Source: Anadara kagoshimensis (taxonomy: Eukaryota; Mollusca; Bivalvia; Arcoida; Arcidae). Taken from it: a stretch of DNA of 64,000 nt. The translations under genes were made by a program, and so were the position numbers. Below are positions 10,963 to 23,727 of this stretch, piece by piece (the stretch's first letter is position 1; every line of letters starts with the position of its first letter). The DNA lies in NCBI GenBank assembly GCA_021292105.1, contig CM037862.1:34251770-34315769 (forward strand). Reading direction: 5' to 3'. Under the pieces are notes generated by a model. That model saw only the letters and a list, made by a program, of their open reading frames with translations. It was not told the DNA's origin and did not search any database.

Positions 10963-12403
10963 AAAATGTATTACTGTGTTGTGCTAGCTAGGATCAGTGG
11001 TAGGCAAACAGACAATGTACTCTACCAAGGGGTATTGACCTTGTCTCAAAGTTAATGCTCTTCTCCAGTTTTACTACATGTAACCGATTCGCATGACAGA
11101 CATATTGGCTAACTTAGCAATAAAAATAAATAAATAATATCTTGTTAGTGACATTTTTACTTCTTACTGCCATCAGGACCGTATTCAATTTGGTGTGATG
11201 GGTTGATTCGTACCCCCTCCTCTGAAAATCGTTAAGCATATTTGACTGTTAAATGTGTCGCTTAAAATGTTCAAAAGTTTTAAGAACCCATATGCATGCC
11301 AAGCCTAACCTCTTGTGCGCCGTACATGAATCAACGTCGCACAACGTACGCAAGATACCTACCTACGGACCTACTTATTATAGACTTTTGGTTATTGTAC
11401 TTCTAGCACTATGGCTGGGTTGGGTTTTTAACATTCCACATGCAGAACAGTCATTCGCCTTCCAAATCTAATCATCTGAAATACAGCACTAAGTATACAT
11501 TCGTGCGAGTAAAGTGAAAGCAAATACACTAGCATCGCACTTGTTAAGGTCCCACTTGTTGCTTTTACATAAAAACAAATTCAATTGATATAGTTTCAGA
11601 TGGCTATAGGACATTTTTCAGATAAATTAATAAGCTTAGTTTCCGAAATTAAATTTTGAATTATCAAAAGACAGCTTTTAGAAAAAAGTTCTGTTGCTGA
11701 CAAAATCGTTATTAATGAATTTTATCAATTTGAACATACAGATACCTTCTGTCGTCAGAATGTTAGGGTAATCGATATCTAACAAAAGAAGAACACTTAA
11801 ATGTAATGTCGTTGAAAACATACCGATGCATACACAGAATTTTAAACTAGAGCAGTGTGTAGAGAGACAAATGCCCCATCCCCAACATTGCCGAGACAGA
11901 CAGACGGACGAACACAAAATTTTGGAATGCGACACATCGTCTTACGTTAGTTTGTTACATTTGTGTCAAATTTGATCCAAATTCATCCGTACACATACAT
12001 GGAAGATAGGGAACGGACATGATATTGGGACGGACGGACCCACATACCCCTTAAATTCATGGTGATGATTTGCAGGGTGGTTTAAAAATGGTTATGAAGA
12101 AACCACTCATACTTATATTAAACACTTGTTGATTTGAATAGAAGAAACGGTGCACAAATGTAACCTCACAATATCTACAAAATCCCCAACAAACTACTAT
12201 CAGTGGTCTATTAATGTTTGAAATGAGTAAATAAGACATGTACAAATCTCTTACATTTTAGAGACAGACAATCAATATTTTTACAATTTTACAACACTTA
12301 ACCTTAAGTGTGCTCAATATAGTTAGTTTAGCTATTTTGGCGTTTAGAACTTAATTTGATCAAAATAAGACAGTAAGTCTAAATAAATACCAATAACATT
12401 GTA
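10963..12403. other. Intergenic stretch
   Basis: No supported gene. It contains a copy of the gtccgtccg-rich repeat at about 11855-12045. Confidence 0.45.
11855..12045 (-). repeat. Interspersed repeat of the (GTCCG)-containing family
   Basis: Contains gagagacaaatgccccatcc, gacagacagacggacgaac and gacggacggaccc, which match in reverse complement the blocks at 15720-15975, 44560-44790 and 47636-47870. No terminal repeats or coding potential are clear. It may be part of a larger mobile element. Confidence 0.6.
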
Positions 12404-12542
12404 CAGTACAGACCTGTCGAAAGTTTAACACTGAGCTAACGAAAAGGAGTCGAAGATTGGATGTCGAGTGAACGATATGTGGACTGCTATTGGCAGAAAA
12501 GCTTTCGAGTTTAAGATAGCAGAGCTCAATCCTGTCGAGATA

Positions 12543-12986
12543 CAGTCGAACCTGCCTTAAAGGCCAGGCCCCGGTTTCACAATAATTCCTTAGCTAAGAT
12601 TTTCCTTAACTTAAATTAAGCAAATTTTAGTAATCTGTTTTTGGAACTACTGGCGAACATCTTTGTCCAAACTAATGCAAATGTCTTAATCTAGAATTGA
12701 TGTTAAAAATGACAACTTAAATTCCTCAATATCTTGAAAATTAACAAAATTATAAAGATTTGAATTTTTGCAAGATTTAAGTTAAGGAAAATCTTAGCTA
12801 AGGAATGATTGTGAAACCGGGACCTGATCTATATTATAAGGGCCACTTGCTTATAAAGGCTAGTAGAATTGTATCCCAATTGTTCTTTATTCATATTATT
12901 TGATCCTGTATATAAAGGCCACCTGTCCGTAAAGGCCACTTTTCCTGGTTCCCTTGGGTGACCTTTATAGATTTATAGTTTGACTA
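12543..12986. mobile_element. MITE family 2 copy, middle layer of the nest
   Basis: Left end CAGTCGAACCTGCC preceded by TA, right end ...tagtttgacta followed by TA. The interior blocks ataaaggccac and caattgttctttattcat match sister copies in reverse orientation. It is interrupted by a family 3 element at 12567-12824. Confidence 0.8.
12567..12824. mobile_element. MITE family 3 copy, innermost layer of the nest
   Basis: Long inverted repeats: left ccggtttcacaataattcc with ttagctaagattttcc, right ggaaaatcttagctaagg with attgtgaaaccgg. It is about 258 bp with an AT-rich centre. No coding sequence. Confidence 0.85.
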
Positions 12987-13080
12987 TATATAGCTAACGA
13001 TATAAGGGGGGTTTGATGAACTGTGAATTCGACACTAATTCGAAAGCTTAATGTTAAGCTTTCGACAGGTCTGTACTGTA

Positions 13081-14541
13081 CATAAAACAAACCAGTAAAT
13101 GCGTGTTTAGATTCACCAGATTAATAATTAATGAGTGTTTTAATTACGAGGAAATCTCGTACGATTCCGCGTGTCTTTAACCTTAATTTAATTCTCAAGT
13201 AACGTAGATTGCAGGAAAGACTAGCCCAGTAACGTAGGTTTTTATATAGCTACAGGAAAGACGAACCTGTTTCTATACGTAGAGGACAGCTACCTTACAG
13301 GAAATTAATATTTTCCTGTATTTTTATATGTTTTAATGGTTTAGATGTTTTTTGTGATGATTACAACATGCTCTGTGCATTTACATGTAAATCAATATGC
13401 ATATTTGTTCTGTTTGCAGAAATAATATGCAATTTGCATTTGCATGTACATGTGCATTTGTATATTATTATGCAACAGCCCGTTCATAAGGCTTTAGATG
13501 CATAGCAATTGGATGCTTACTTGTTTTGATATTCTGGCATAAATTTGGTTTTTCTAAACATGTGCAATGTAGAACCAGTGGCTAGATGCTAAACATGTAA
13601 GATGGTTTTAGACCTGGCAAAGTATTTAGCGTTTTCATCTATATATAGATACTAGTCTATCTTTTATTTCGATGTTCATCTAAAGTTATGACTGACCTAA
13701 ATATCTGTTCATCTTGCATCGTGTTTCTGATTTTGTTCTCTATATACTTTTCACGTTCTTGTTTGTTTTGTTTGTGCGGTTGTACAGTTCTGCTGAAGGC
13801 ACCTTAGTTTCTATGTGTTTCCTTGTTTGTTTATCGCGAATTGACAACTTTCGTTTCTACTAACGTATTTAATACATCATTTTTCTTTCAAACAATCTAA
13901 AATTATATAACAAACAAGGTGACAAAGTGTGTTTGATAATACATCACTACTCAACCATTGTTATTATACACCCTGGATTAATACACAGATATTTCATGGA
14001 GCATATATTTTATGAGATTATATAGTAACACCTTTTTTGACACAATGAATGTCTCTTTTTTCCCCAGCATATAATTCAACATTCGCCCACTAGATAATGC
14101 ATTCCCATTTATTTCCGTAGTATGTACATACGTATTAAAACAGACATATTTAATGCATAGTTGAAGCATTTATAATTTGTGGCAGGCATTTTTCGTCACT
14201 TTTATCTCGAGGTCCGCTCTAAATAGAATTAAAAATATTAAGGTGGAGAAACAGAAAAAAACCCCGCCGATATTCGGCAGTCGAACTGATGGGTTTTTTT
14301 TTCAAAGTATGGTCTTCTGAAGACCCGAACCTAGGAGGTAAAAGGCACTGTGGTCTTTAAGTACGTACGTTAGTACACTCCGCCACCGAGCTTCACCCAA
14401 CCCCTCCCCCAGCCCCACTCCCAACGAAAAAAACTTTGTGAACATTGAAAGTGACTAAGAACAAATAATTGATGAAACACAATGTTGACCGTTTATTTTG
14501 GCGGCATAAAAAAATTCAAATTCCCAAAAAAAACTTAAATA
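13081..14541. other. Intergenic stretch
   Basis: No gene, RNA or clear repeat boundary is seen. It is AT-rich, with a tract of cccagccccactccc-type composition near 14400. Confidence 0.4.
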
Positions 14542-14719
14542 CAATCAAACCTGTTTTTAAAGGCCACCCAAAGGAACCAGTAAAAAGGACCTTTATGGAC
14601 AAGTGGCCTTTATATAAAGGTTCAAATAATACGAATAAAGAACAATTTGTGATACAATTCTACTGGCATTTATATGCAGGTGATCCTTATATAGGTGGCC
14701 TATAAGACAGGAATGACTG
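14542..14719. mobile_element. MITE family 2 copy
   Basis: Starts CAATCAAACCTG after TA at 14540-14541 and ends AATGACTG before TA at 14720-14721. The interior matches the shared blocks aaggccacccaa and gaataaagaacaattt. About 178 bp. Confidence 0.8.
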
Positions 14720-15719
14720 TATTAGCATTGATAGTGTACATGTAAGTATGTAAGTAATTGATGTCATATTTCTACAGTGAGTAACGATGCGAGTAAAATG
14801 AAATAGTAACTACTGATATTAATGTCAAAAGTACATTGGAATGTCACAGTAGATCGTTAGTATAGCAAGTTAAAAATATTTACACACCAGTATGTAGTTC
14901 AAGTTACGACCTTCAGGTATCGGAGACAAGAGCTTTATATATTGTCTTAAGGACAGGGGGATTACATTTTTCTTTTTTAAATCTTAAAGTGTATCTTAGT
15001 GTATACAGATAGATTTGTCTGACGTCATGAAAAAAAACTGATGTTACATTTCAAGTGTAGCTTAAAGTGAGCATGAGGCCTTAAAGGTAGCTTAAAAGTG
15101 GCTTATAGGAGTTCAAAGATACCAACCTTTAAGCGATTACAGATGCGATCCTGTCGTCCTCATGTTGTTTTCAAATTATCTTCAGTACAGAATGACGTCA
15201 TACAGGGATGAACCTTAATTATTTGGAGTCGGGGGCCCATTTCACTTCAGATTGTAATGAATACCTTAAACAATGCAAAAATATAGGGACCCAGACTGAT
15301 TTTAGGAGCCATGAGCTACTGGGCCCCTGTGATTAGATTTTAAGAAAAAATATACCAAAGTAAGGATTAATATATAGTCATGTTTTAATATACTCCACAA
15401 AAGCTACAGATTAAATTGTGTCCCATACGATTTTAGACATGGTTGATTCAGATGGTTTTTGGATTTACATTTTATCATTGTAACATTAACAGAACCTAAC
15501 ACCAAAGATAGGGACATAACAAGACGGGGTTTGAGCTCTTGCAAACAAACGCTTCCTGGCTCTTATTTATAACATATTCGCAATTTTACTAGAAATATTA
15601 CAAGCATGTCTTAGGTTACTTTTTCAGCCAATAACACGGTGATTGTCAATAGTTTAGACTAGATTAAAAGTTGCCGTAAACATGTTGTTCAGCTTTGATT
15701 TTTATACTTCCATAAATGA

Positions 15720-15975
15720 ATTTTGGAATGCTATATGTATAGGAACCACCCTGTCCGTCTGTCCGTGCGTCCAATAAACTGTGTTTGCTCTATAACTTCT
15801 ATATCTTTATCAAACTTGGAGCAAATGTATATCAATATGAGATAATGTGTCGCAAAATTGTAGGTATATAGACCAAAGGTCAAGTGATTAGGTTAAAATT
15901 TATATTCATCCCCCATAGGCGATGTTGGGGATGTAGAATTTGTCTCTCAAGAAACCGCTTTAGTTGGGTTCGTGA
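15720..15975 (+). repeat. Interspersed repeat of the (GTCCG)-containing family
   Basis: Contains ccaccctgtccgtctgtccg, then ataacttctatatctttatc, and ends near ttgtctctcaagaaaccg. Related blocks occur at 11855-12045, 36330-36545 and in both arms of the 3.8-kb palindrome. Confidence 0.6.
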
Positions 15976-17227
15976 TTTTTCCTGTTAGTTCGCGAAGGGA
16001 TTGTTACTTACATGCTAATTAAACAAGCATGTTGGCAATTCGAACATTTTAGTGACCGATTCATCACGATATTTATCATGATATTTATCAGAGGCCGCTG
16101 ATTGTGTGATAACGTGTACAAATTCTGTTATCATAGGTAATATAATAAAGTCAAAATTAATAATATTATCAAGAAAAACGTAACAAGATTTAATCGCAAT
16201 TATGTGACATGATGACCAAACTGACCGCCGTGAGTGTATTAAGGTCGTACCATTTTACCCACGTACCCATAAATTTTTATCTACGTACCCAGAACAGATA
16301 GACGTAACAACATGTAGGTTACTAGTGCGTTATGTCGTCAGTAATAGAACGGTATTAGTCAATCATTCAATTATTTATTTCATATTGGCAAGTTCTGCGG
16401 AGAAACCCATTGCACCTGGAGAAAAACAAGCTCTGACACTTGTATAGGTTCTGCTAGGATTGACGTCAAACAGTCTGATATGCCTTTTATTCCCATCGTG
16501 GCGACTGTAGTTAGCTAAACAGGAAACGCTTACCCTATAGTAGCAACCAGTCTCACTTTCCAGGTGGAAGCTCACGAGTTTAACTAAATTTCCTATTTTT
16601 CAAAGTTTTAACTTACAGTTTGAACACGGACACTTATGTTTGGTTTTGATTCTGGGTGGAATTTTTCTAAGGCGGTGAACCGTATGCCGATATTTAATTT
16701 TCAAAGTTGCAATATTGAAACGGAAACAATTGGATTTTCTCAGTCAAGCGTAAAAATAAAACAGCTTCCTTGTTACCGAGTGATGTTGAATGTTCTGGGT
16801 TATCAGTACTTGTCTTGATTAGCCCTGATTTATCATATCAAGATACAGTTTACATACATACGACCGGGTACAAATGTAGGCAGGTAGAATTTAGAATGAA
16901 AAGATAAAAATCAAACTCACACACAGTCAATAGGTCACCTTGATTATAATTATCACACGTCTAGGATAATTGTATCAACAAATCAAATATTTTAACTTCA
17001 GATTTGGACGCTGTCCAGAAAAGATATAAGGTTAGGATATTGCAGCAAAGTCTAGTAGCAAAAATGACATAAATGCAAACTTTTTAAGCAAAACCTTGCA
17101 TTCTCGAAATTCATGGCCTGAACAAATCAATTTACTCATCATGTTTAAGATGACATAATAAAAACGGGCGTTGACATTCATATGAAAACATTTCAAAACA
17201 AGCATACTTACTGTTATATTGTCTTCA

Positions 17228-17390
17228 GGGTGCAGCTACCTAAACAGTAGGCGCCTACTCTAGTAGAACACCCGGTCTCACTTCCCTGGTGTTCTAACTT
17301 TATTTGCCACTCAAAGATTTTACCAAGTTTTTTATTTTGTTTTTTCTTTTAGATTGTAATTTGAACATGGAGTGATGTCATTGTTTTTAT
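17228..17390 (+). repeat. Hairpin-containing interspersed repeat (family D)
   Basis: Shows the shared core of gctacctaaacagtagg, gagtaggcg-type and acacccggtctcacttccct blocks. In better-kept copies the core reads ggaggtgcttacccttccgg followed by agcacc, so GGTGCT and AGCACC can pair as a hairpin. Other copies lie at about 16500-16575, 18218-18365, 28855-29000, 35895-35975 (minus) and 61145-61310. Confidence 0.55.
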
Positions 17391-18017
17391 TTCAACCTTC
17401 AACCTTTAACGAATTGTCATTATGTATTGATTGAGGGCTTCCAGGTAAATGTTCTTGTGTGTTTTGTTGATAAATCTATTCATATTTGTTGCAATATTAG
17501 AAATAACAGATTAAGCAAAAAGCAGGACCAAAAATAAGTACATGTACTTTGAGCAGGTATTACTATGGTAGGTCGTGTGATTCTATGTGTAGAAACTATG
17601 CCGCCCGCATATCGAAACAATGTCCTTAACAATGACCCTTACAAGGTAAGCTTCTAAATGGACAATAGAAATTTGCAACCGAAAAACGTGTACTTTGAAA
17701 AAGACAAAGCAGACAAGAACAGGAAACAACAAACACATTTTGACAATCAGGCAAAATAAACACGTTACACTTTCATCTTGAGTTCAATTCGGAATAATTT
17801 TGTTAGCTAGTTGACAATAAGCAACAAGGAGATAATTGTTTTCCGAGACACTTACTGCCTTCTGTTTAAATATTCACAAGGTGTAATGATCTATCATCTA
17901 TTTTATTTAACCACAAACCACAAATGCACAATTTTATATGCTTGCAACTACGTTTTTGTCATATGTTTCACTTTATCGAACATACATGGCCCAGTTGTTC
18001 AAATCTTTATTAGTTTA

Positions 18018-18195
18018 CAGTCAAACCTGTCTATAAAGGCCACTCAAGGGAATCAGAAAAAGTGGCCTTTATGAGCAGGTGGCCTTTATATACAGGTTCA
18101 AATAATATGAATAAATAACCATTGGGATACAATTCTGTTGGCCTTTATAAGTATGTGGCTGTTATATAGAGGTGGCCTTTAAGGCAGATGGACTG
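18018..18195. mobile_element. MITE family 2 copy
   Basis: Starts CAGTCAAACCTGTC after TA (18016-18017) and ends GATGGACTG before TA (18196-18197). It is about 178 bp and the cleanest copy of this family in the window. Confidence 0.85.
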
Positions 18196-18217
18196 TATTC
18201 TCAATATTACTTCACAC

Positions 18218-18365
18218 TGGCGGATAAATCTAGCTAGACAGGAGGTGCTTATCCTTCCGAATCACCCGGCCTCACCCATGTGTTTAACAATGTCAGTTTT
18301 CAAAGACTTTATTTTAATATGGGAATGTGATTTAGGGCATGTACCGGTATTTCTGTGTTTTAATT
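18218..18365 (+). repeat. Family D interspersed repeat
   Basis: Core reads tagctagacaggaggtgctt and then ccgaatcacccggcctcac. It lies next to the MITE at 18018-18195. A shorter inverted fragment (ccaccaggggaagtgaagcc) follows at about 18440-18475. Confidence 0.55.
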
Positions 18366-20217
18366 TAATCTTTGACTAACACAAATTTAAATCAAAAACA
18401 ATCATACTTGACATAAATGACAAGTTAGGTTAGACACGTGAACTTCCACCAGGGGAAGTGAAGCCAGGTGTTCAAAACATCACAAAAAATTGTAAAACAT
18501 TTTGTGGTATATTAGAAATATATTTTACTGATCAATAGATTAACTAATCAAGCTTCTAACAACTAGACTGATATTTTGTTCTCGGGATAGGCGGTTCATT
18601 CACAATACTTGAGGGCAGTGTAGGAATTTAGGAATTTGAGACATTTGGATAGATGTATGTTGCAATCTTCATTCAACCCGTAGATAGTAAGCTTTCTGGT
18701 TTCCAGTTTTAGCAGTTGTTCTGGTTAATGATTAACTATTTACTCCAGTGCTATTAAAACCTGTTACAATACAATTTATTGGAAATATTTGTTAAGTCAG
18801 TTATATACAAAGTTTGTTTTCTTCTTTTTTTTAATAATAAGTCGTGCACTATGTCAAAGTTTGAAAAAATTCCCATCGAAAATTTAAAAGTGCAAGGACA
18901 TATATATATATATATGTAAGTGACATATTCATGCAACACAACAACTGCTTTTTGGGCGGATAATGGACATATTGATTTTATATATAGCAAAAGCATGCAC
19001 AGATAAGTGTATATAAAGCAATTTTCTAGTATCTGACACGTGTAAAAAAATGGGTTTAAAATATAGATAAATAAACTCTACAGGAAAGTGATTTGACTGA
19101 ATTCATAAAATAAACTTTATTTTACATAGAAGTACATATCGTTCGATCCTGACAATAATCAGCTCTATGTATGTTATTTTACAAGTGGAATTTTTTTTCG
19201 AGAGCGTCAAGTTTTTCGTCGCCTTAAATAGTGAAACTAAAAGGACTTGTAACATCTGGTCCCTGTTTCGCAATAATTCCTTAGCTAAGATTTTCCTTAA
19301 CTTAAGTCTTGCAAAAAATTTTATAATTTTGTTAATTTTCAAGATATTCAGGAATTTAAGGTGTCAATTTTAAGATAATTTCTAGATTAAAAACACAAAA
19401 ATATTCATCAGTAGATCCAAAAGTTGCTAAATTTAAGTTAAGGAAAATCTTAGCTAAGGAATGATTGTGAAACTGTGGCCTGTTCTTGCATAAAATACAT
19501 TCAAACACTGGTATAATAAATCTATATATTGCATTTACTTAGCTAGAACGGGATCAGACATATGATGTGAATGATGTATATCTATATTATATCTATATAT
19601 GTACATGTAGGTTAATGATTGAGAATGCATTGATTACTGATAAATCAAGATAAACTGTTTAAAAATGATAAATGGATCTGGGAATGTTTGAGCTGGTTGT
19701 TTGACCTCTGGCCTTGTTAATTTAAATATTAAAAGATGAAGATTGCACAATTTTGACAATCGTTAGTCCGCTGCTTTTAAAAAATCTGATTCATATCATG
19801 GCTGGAAAAATGAACTATGGTCAAACTTGCTACCCAATAAATACGAAACTAAACTGGAAAAGTATCACTCCATTCTTATCAAGCAAGTGGCCTTTATAAC
19901 ACATAGATAGATGTGCAATCGTTATAAAATATTATCTAAGTATTTGCTGTAAGTTGACATAAATCAGATTACTTTGTAGATTACTATACTACCCCTAGTC
20001 CAAGAAATAGATCAATCTTGCTTGTACCGAGATGTTCATACTACTTTTAGTTCTACTGATAGCAATGTTTGCTTATTCAACACAACGCTTTCTTGGTAGC
20101 TAATCAATAAACTAAAGCATGAATGTTCATCGCAAATGATATCTAAACTAAATGACATTTCAACTCCGGTTTAATTGGATATGTTTATCTTGTCCGTCAC
20201 TATGAAATCAGTGCATC
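18366..20217. other. Intergenic stretch
   Basis: No supported gene. It contains one family 3 MITE (19258-19480) and is otherwise AT-rich unassigned sequence with short AT microsatellites near 18900. Confidence 0.45.
19258..19480. mobile_element. MITE family 3 copy
   Basis: Left end ctgtttcgcaataattcc with ttagctaagattttcc, right end ggaaaatcttagctaagg with attgtgaaactg. About 223 bp, non-coding. Confidence 0.85.
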
Positions 20218-20224
20218 TAAGTGT

Positions 20225-20590
20225 ATTCCATGCCAAACGATTGATTGATTTATTGAATGGGATTTTACGTCAAAGTAGATAATATTTTACTTATATCGAG
20301 ACGTCACCAGCTATAAGTGAAGTGGCAGAGATTTTGACCTTTGCGATGAGCTTATGACAATGTCCAGGAAGGGTTCTCTTTAACGTGCCACGCCTGTCGT
20401 GACACGAAGCATAAGTTTTTAAGGTCTCTTTCGAAGGACCCCATGACTTTCATTTCAAAATACCGAGTACTTGGCGAAAGAACAGTCGCTACCTATTTTA
20501 AAGTCTTGTCAGACCCGTCCGGGGTGCGAACCTACGACCCACATACAAAGCGAGCTCTCCACCACTGATTTACGTAGTGGTATGCACAGC
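20225..20590 (-). mobile_element. tRNA-derived SINE, family B, near full length
   Basis: Read on the minus strand it starts with a tRNA-like head (gtggagagctcgctttg, then a B-box-like aggttcgcacccc), followed by a body with aaggacccc-complement blocks and the conserved atagctggtgacgtctcg, and ends with acgtaaaatcccattcaata and a caat-type tail. The same structure recurs at 32270-32575, 40690-40985, 44814-45115, 47307-47560 and 48590-48905. Confidence 0.75.
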
Positions 20591-21958
20591 GAGTAAACAT
20601 ATGTAGACTTGCAAGATAAGCAATATTGTAAGCCAAAAAGAAACTGTACAAATCTTGAATCTTTTCTCAACATCATCGTATAATAAACGCAGTACAAAAA
20701 TGCATAGATATTGCTTGTTTCAAACGGTCCTTTTGGCAAATACTTTTAACCTTGAACCGCTAGTGATGGTTAATTCTCTGTCAATAATAAAATTGTATCT
20801 GCATAAACGAAACTATATCTTTGATGCTATCATGCACTATTAGAATTTTGACAAGCGTGAACTATGTACCATATAAATACTTTATAGAAAACTTAAGAAT
20901 CTCTGAAATTGCATACTAATTTTTTTATTTAAATTAAAACAAAATAACACAAATTTTCCATGCACAAGGTTGTAACAGGCAAATACATAGACAAGCAGTG
21001 TAATGGGTCTTTAAAACACTTGAACAAAAGTCAATTGTACTCGGCATGTCTCCTATGTATTAAGTGTTTTCGAGACCTTGAAGTTTTCTATGATTGTTTT
21101 AATTAGAATATGCATTCCTTAATTATATACATAACCTAAATCTAACTATGAAAGTATATTTCATTAAATACTCACTTTATTCCTTGACAGAGTAACAGTA
21201 TATTCATTTAGAGACATCCCATGTCGCTGCGCGTTTTTTTAATGACATGAAGATTGGATTTTATTGTAAAATGATTTTTTTTCAGCTGCTAATTGTTTTC
21301 TTCTGATTTAAATGGAGTGTTGTAGAATGAAGTGGAATAATGTTGTTTTATGCCAAGTCAATATTCTATCACTGAAATCAAGACAGTCTATTCTGAATAT
21401 GTGGAGAAATCTGAGAGCAACTTACTTCGGCTAGCAAACTGAAAAACTTGCTCATACTAGGATCTGTTCGACTGGATTTCTAACCTAGATGGCGAGAGGC
21501 ACAAATTAAAATGTAGCAATATTCCATCCAATTTCACTCATCCAACATAGACAAAAACCTCAGAAAGTGGAGTAATGGTGTTTTACGGCCATCTACTATT
21601 TATGAACTGACCGCCTCGATATAAGTGAAAGAATCTTGACTGGGACGTAAAACACCATTTCTCAACTCCACTCTTAAATTACATGCTGTGTAGCAACTCC
21701 CTTAATTATGCGTCGAAATTCTTTATCCTGAAATGGTTTCTACATCAACAAACGTTTGCTAGCCAGGTAGGATTATGTTTTAGACTTGTATATATTCACC
21801 TTATCTGTCTTCACATCTGTGCCAATGTTTTCTAAAAAAATAAAGTTTGTTAAACTTCATATATACCAGGAAAATGACTCATTCCTTAGGACAGCTGTCA
21901 CATCAGTGTTCATCCCACTCATTTCAGCAGAGCTTTTGAATGTTGTACTTTCCACTTG
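20591..21958. other. Intergenic stretch
   Basis: No supported gene. Near 21566-21672 two oppositely oriented family B SINE tails face each other, listed separately. Confidence 0.4.
21566..21672. repeat. Inverted pair of SINE family B tails
   Basis: The block begins agtggagtaatggtgtttta and ends aacaccatttctcaactcca plus ct, forming arms of about 25 bp. The right part includes the family B tail (ctcgatataagtgaaag, gacgtaaaacaccat). Confidence 0.55.
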
Positions 21959-22154
21959 CAGTACAGGCTTGTCGAAATTTTTACATCGACCTAAAGAGTC
22001 GAAGTTCGCTATTGAGACCAGGATAGCGAGTGCTCAAAACGCTGTCGAGAGATAGATAGCAGCTGCCGAGATACGCGTAGCTAACGAGAGGTCAAGATGA
22101 GATGTCGGTTTAAATTCGTTAGCATAGTGTTAAACCTTCGACAGGCCTGTACTG
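21959..22154. mobile_element. MITE family 1 copy
   Basis: Left end CAGTACAGGCTTGTCG, right end CGACAGGCCTGTACTG followed by TA; the left flank is TG instead of TA. About 196 bp, non-coding. Confidence 0.75.
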
Positions 22155-22369
22155 TAACTATCAATTACTTAAGTTTACGCAATGTGAAGGTCAAAGAGCT
22201 CGAAAACGGCTTAAAATTGCACATACATATGACCTTGGCTGTGTAGGCTGAAACAGCTTAACACTACAGCTGTAGAAAAATTAATACATGTATATTGATA
22301 TAACATTTTGAAATATCTAGATTATATATATAACATTCATATACGTATAAGTAATGAAAAACTCAGTAT

Positions 22370-23727
22370 TGGACAATAGCCAATATAGACATTAAGAATA
22401 ATGTCCAATACATTCAATAACAACAACAGCAAATAAGAATAGCTAATACAACCAAAACCATTAACCAATGAACTAATAACAATAAGAATCAATCCCGAAC
22501 AACAACCAATACATCAATGAACAATAGCCAGTATAGCCAAGGACATTACCCCGAACAACAACCAATACATCAATGAACAATAGCGAGTACAGCCAAGGGC
22601 ATTATCCCGAACAACAACCAATACAACAATGAACAATAGCTGGTACAGCCAAGGACATTACCCCGAATAACAACCAATACAACAATGAACAATAGCTGGT
22701 ACAGCCAAGGACATTACCCCGAACAACAACCAATACATCAATGAACAATAGCTGGTACAGCCAAGGACATTACCCCGAACAACAACCAATACATCAATGA
22801 ACAATAGCTGGTATAGCCAAGGACATTACCCCGAACAACAACCAATACATCAATGAACAATAGCCAGTATAGCCAAGGACATTACCCCGAACAACAACCA
22901 ATACATCAATGAACAATAGCTGGTACAGCCAAGGACATTACCCCGAACAACAACCAATACATCAATAAACAATAGCTGGTACAGCCAAGGACATTACCCC
23001 GAACAACAAACAATACATCAATGAACAATAGCTGGTACAGCTAACGACATTACCCCGAACAACAACCAATACATCAATGAACAATAGCCAGTATAGCCAA
23101 GGACATTACCCCGAACAACAACCAATACATCAATGAACAATAGCCAGTAGAGCCAAGGACATTATCCCGAACAACAACCAATACATCAATGAACAATAGC
23201 TGGTACAGCCAAGGACATTACCCCGAATAACAACCAATACAATGAACAATAGCCAGTACAGCTAACGACATTACCCCGAACAACAACCAATACATCAATG
23301 AATAATAGCTGGTACAGCCAAGGACATTACCCCGAACAACAACCAATACATCAATGAACAATAGCTGGTACAGCCAAGGACATTACCCGAACAACAACCA
23401 ATACATCAATGAACAATAGCTGGTACAGCCAAGGACATTACCCCGAACAACAACCAATACATCAATGAACAATAGCTGGTACAGCCAAGGACATTACCCC
23501 GAACAACAACCAATACATCAATGAACAATAGCTGGTACAGCCAAGGACATTACCCCGAACAACAACCAATACATCAATGAACAATAGCTGGTACAGCCAA
23601 GGACATTACCCCGAACAACAACCAATACATCAATGAACAATAGCCAGTATAGCCAAGGACATTACCCCGAACAACAACCAATACATCAATGAACAATAGC
23701 CAGTACAGCTAACGACATTAGACAACA
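22370..23727. repeat. Minisatellite, 56-bp unit, about 22 regular copies plus decayed leading units
   Basis: From about 22494 the unit repeats every 56 bp (for example gaacaacaac starts at 22553 and 22609). It reads roughly gaacaacaaccaatacatca, atgaacaatagctggtacag, ccaaggacattacccc. Units differ mainly at ctggtacag versus ccagtatag. The preceding 120 bp holds degenerate copies. Each unit carries one AACAATAG, which resembles a SOX-type binding motif, but this may be chance in so AT-rich a repeat. No open frame persists through the array. Confidence 0.92.

Larger units (their letters stand above)
12404..13078. mobile_element. MITE family 1 copy, outer shell of a three-level nest
   Basis: Left end CAGTACAGACCTGTCG at 12404 and right end CGACAGGTCTGTACTG at 13078, flanked by TA at 12402-12403 and 13079-13080. 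It is 675 bp rather than about 210 because a family 2 MITE (12543-12986) is inserted inside it, and that copy itself contains a family 3 MITE. Confidence 0.85.
14722..18017. other. Intergenic stretch with interspersed repeat fragments
   Basis: No supported gene. It contains a (gtccg)-family repeat at about 15720-15975 and members of the hairpin-containing repeat family (about 16500-16575 and 17228-17390). The remaining sequence is AT-rich and unassigned. Confidence 0.45.

Noticed and set aside
22370..23727. Possible CRISPR-like array (regular 56-bp period)
   Set aside because: There are no unique spacers between repeats; the whole unit is repeated, and the setting is a eukaryotic genome. It is a minisatellite.
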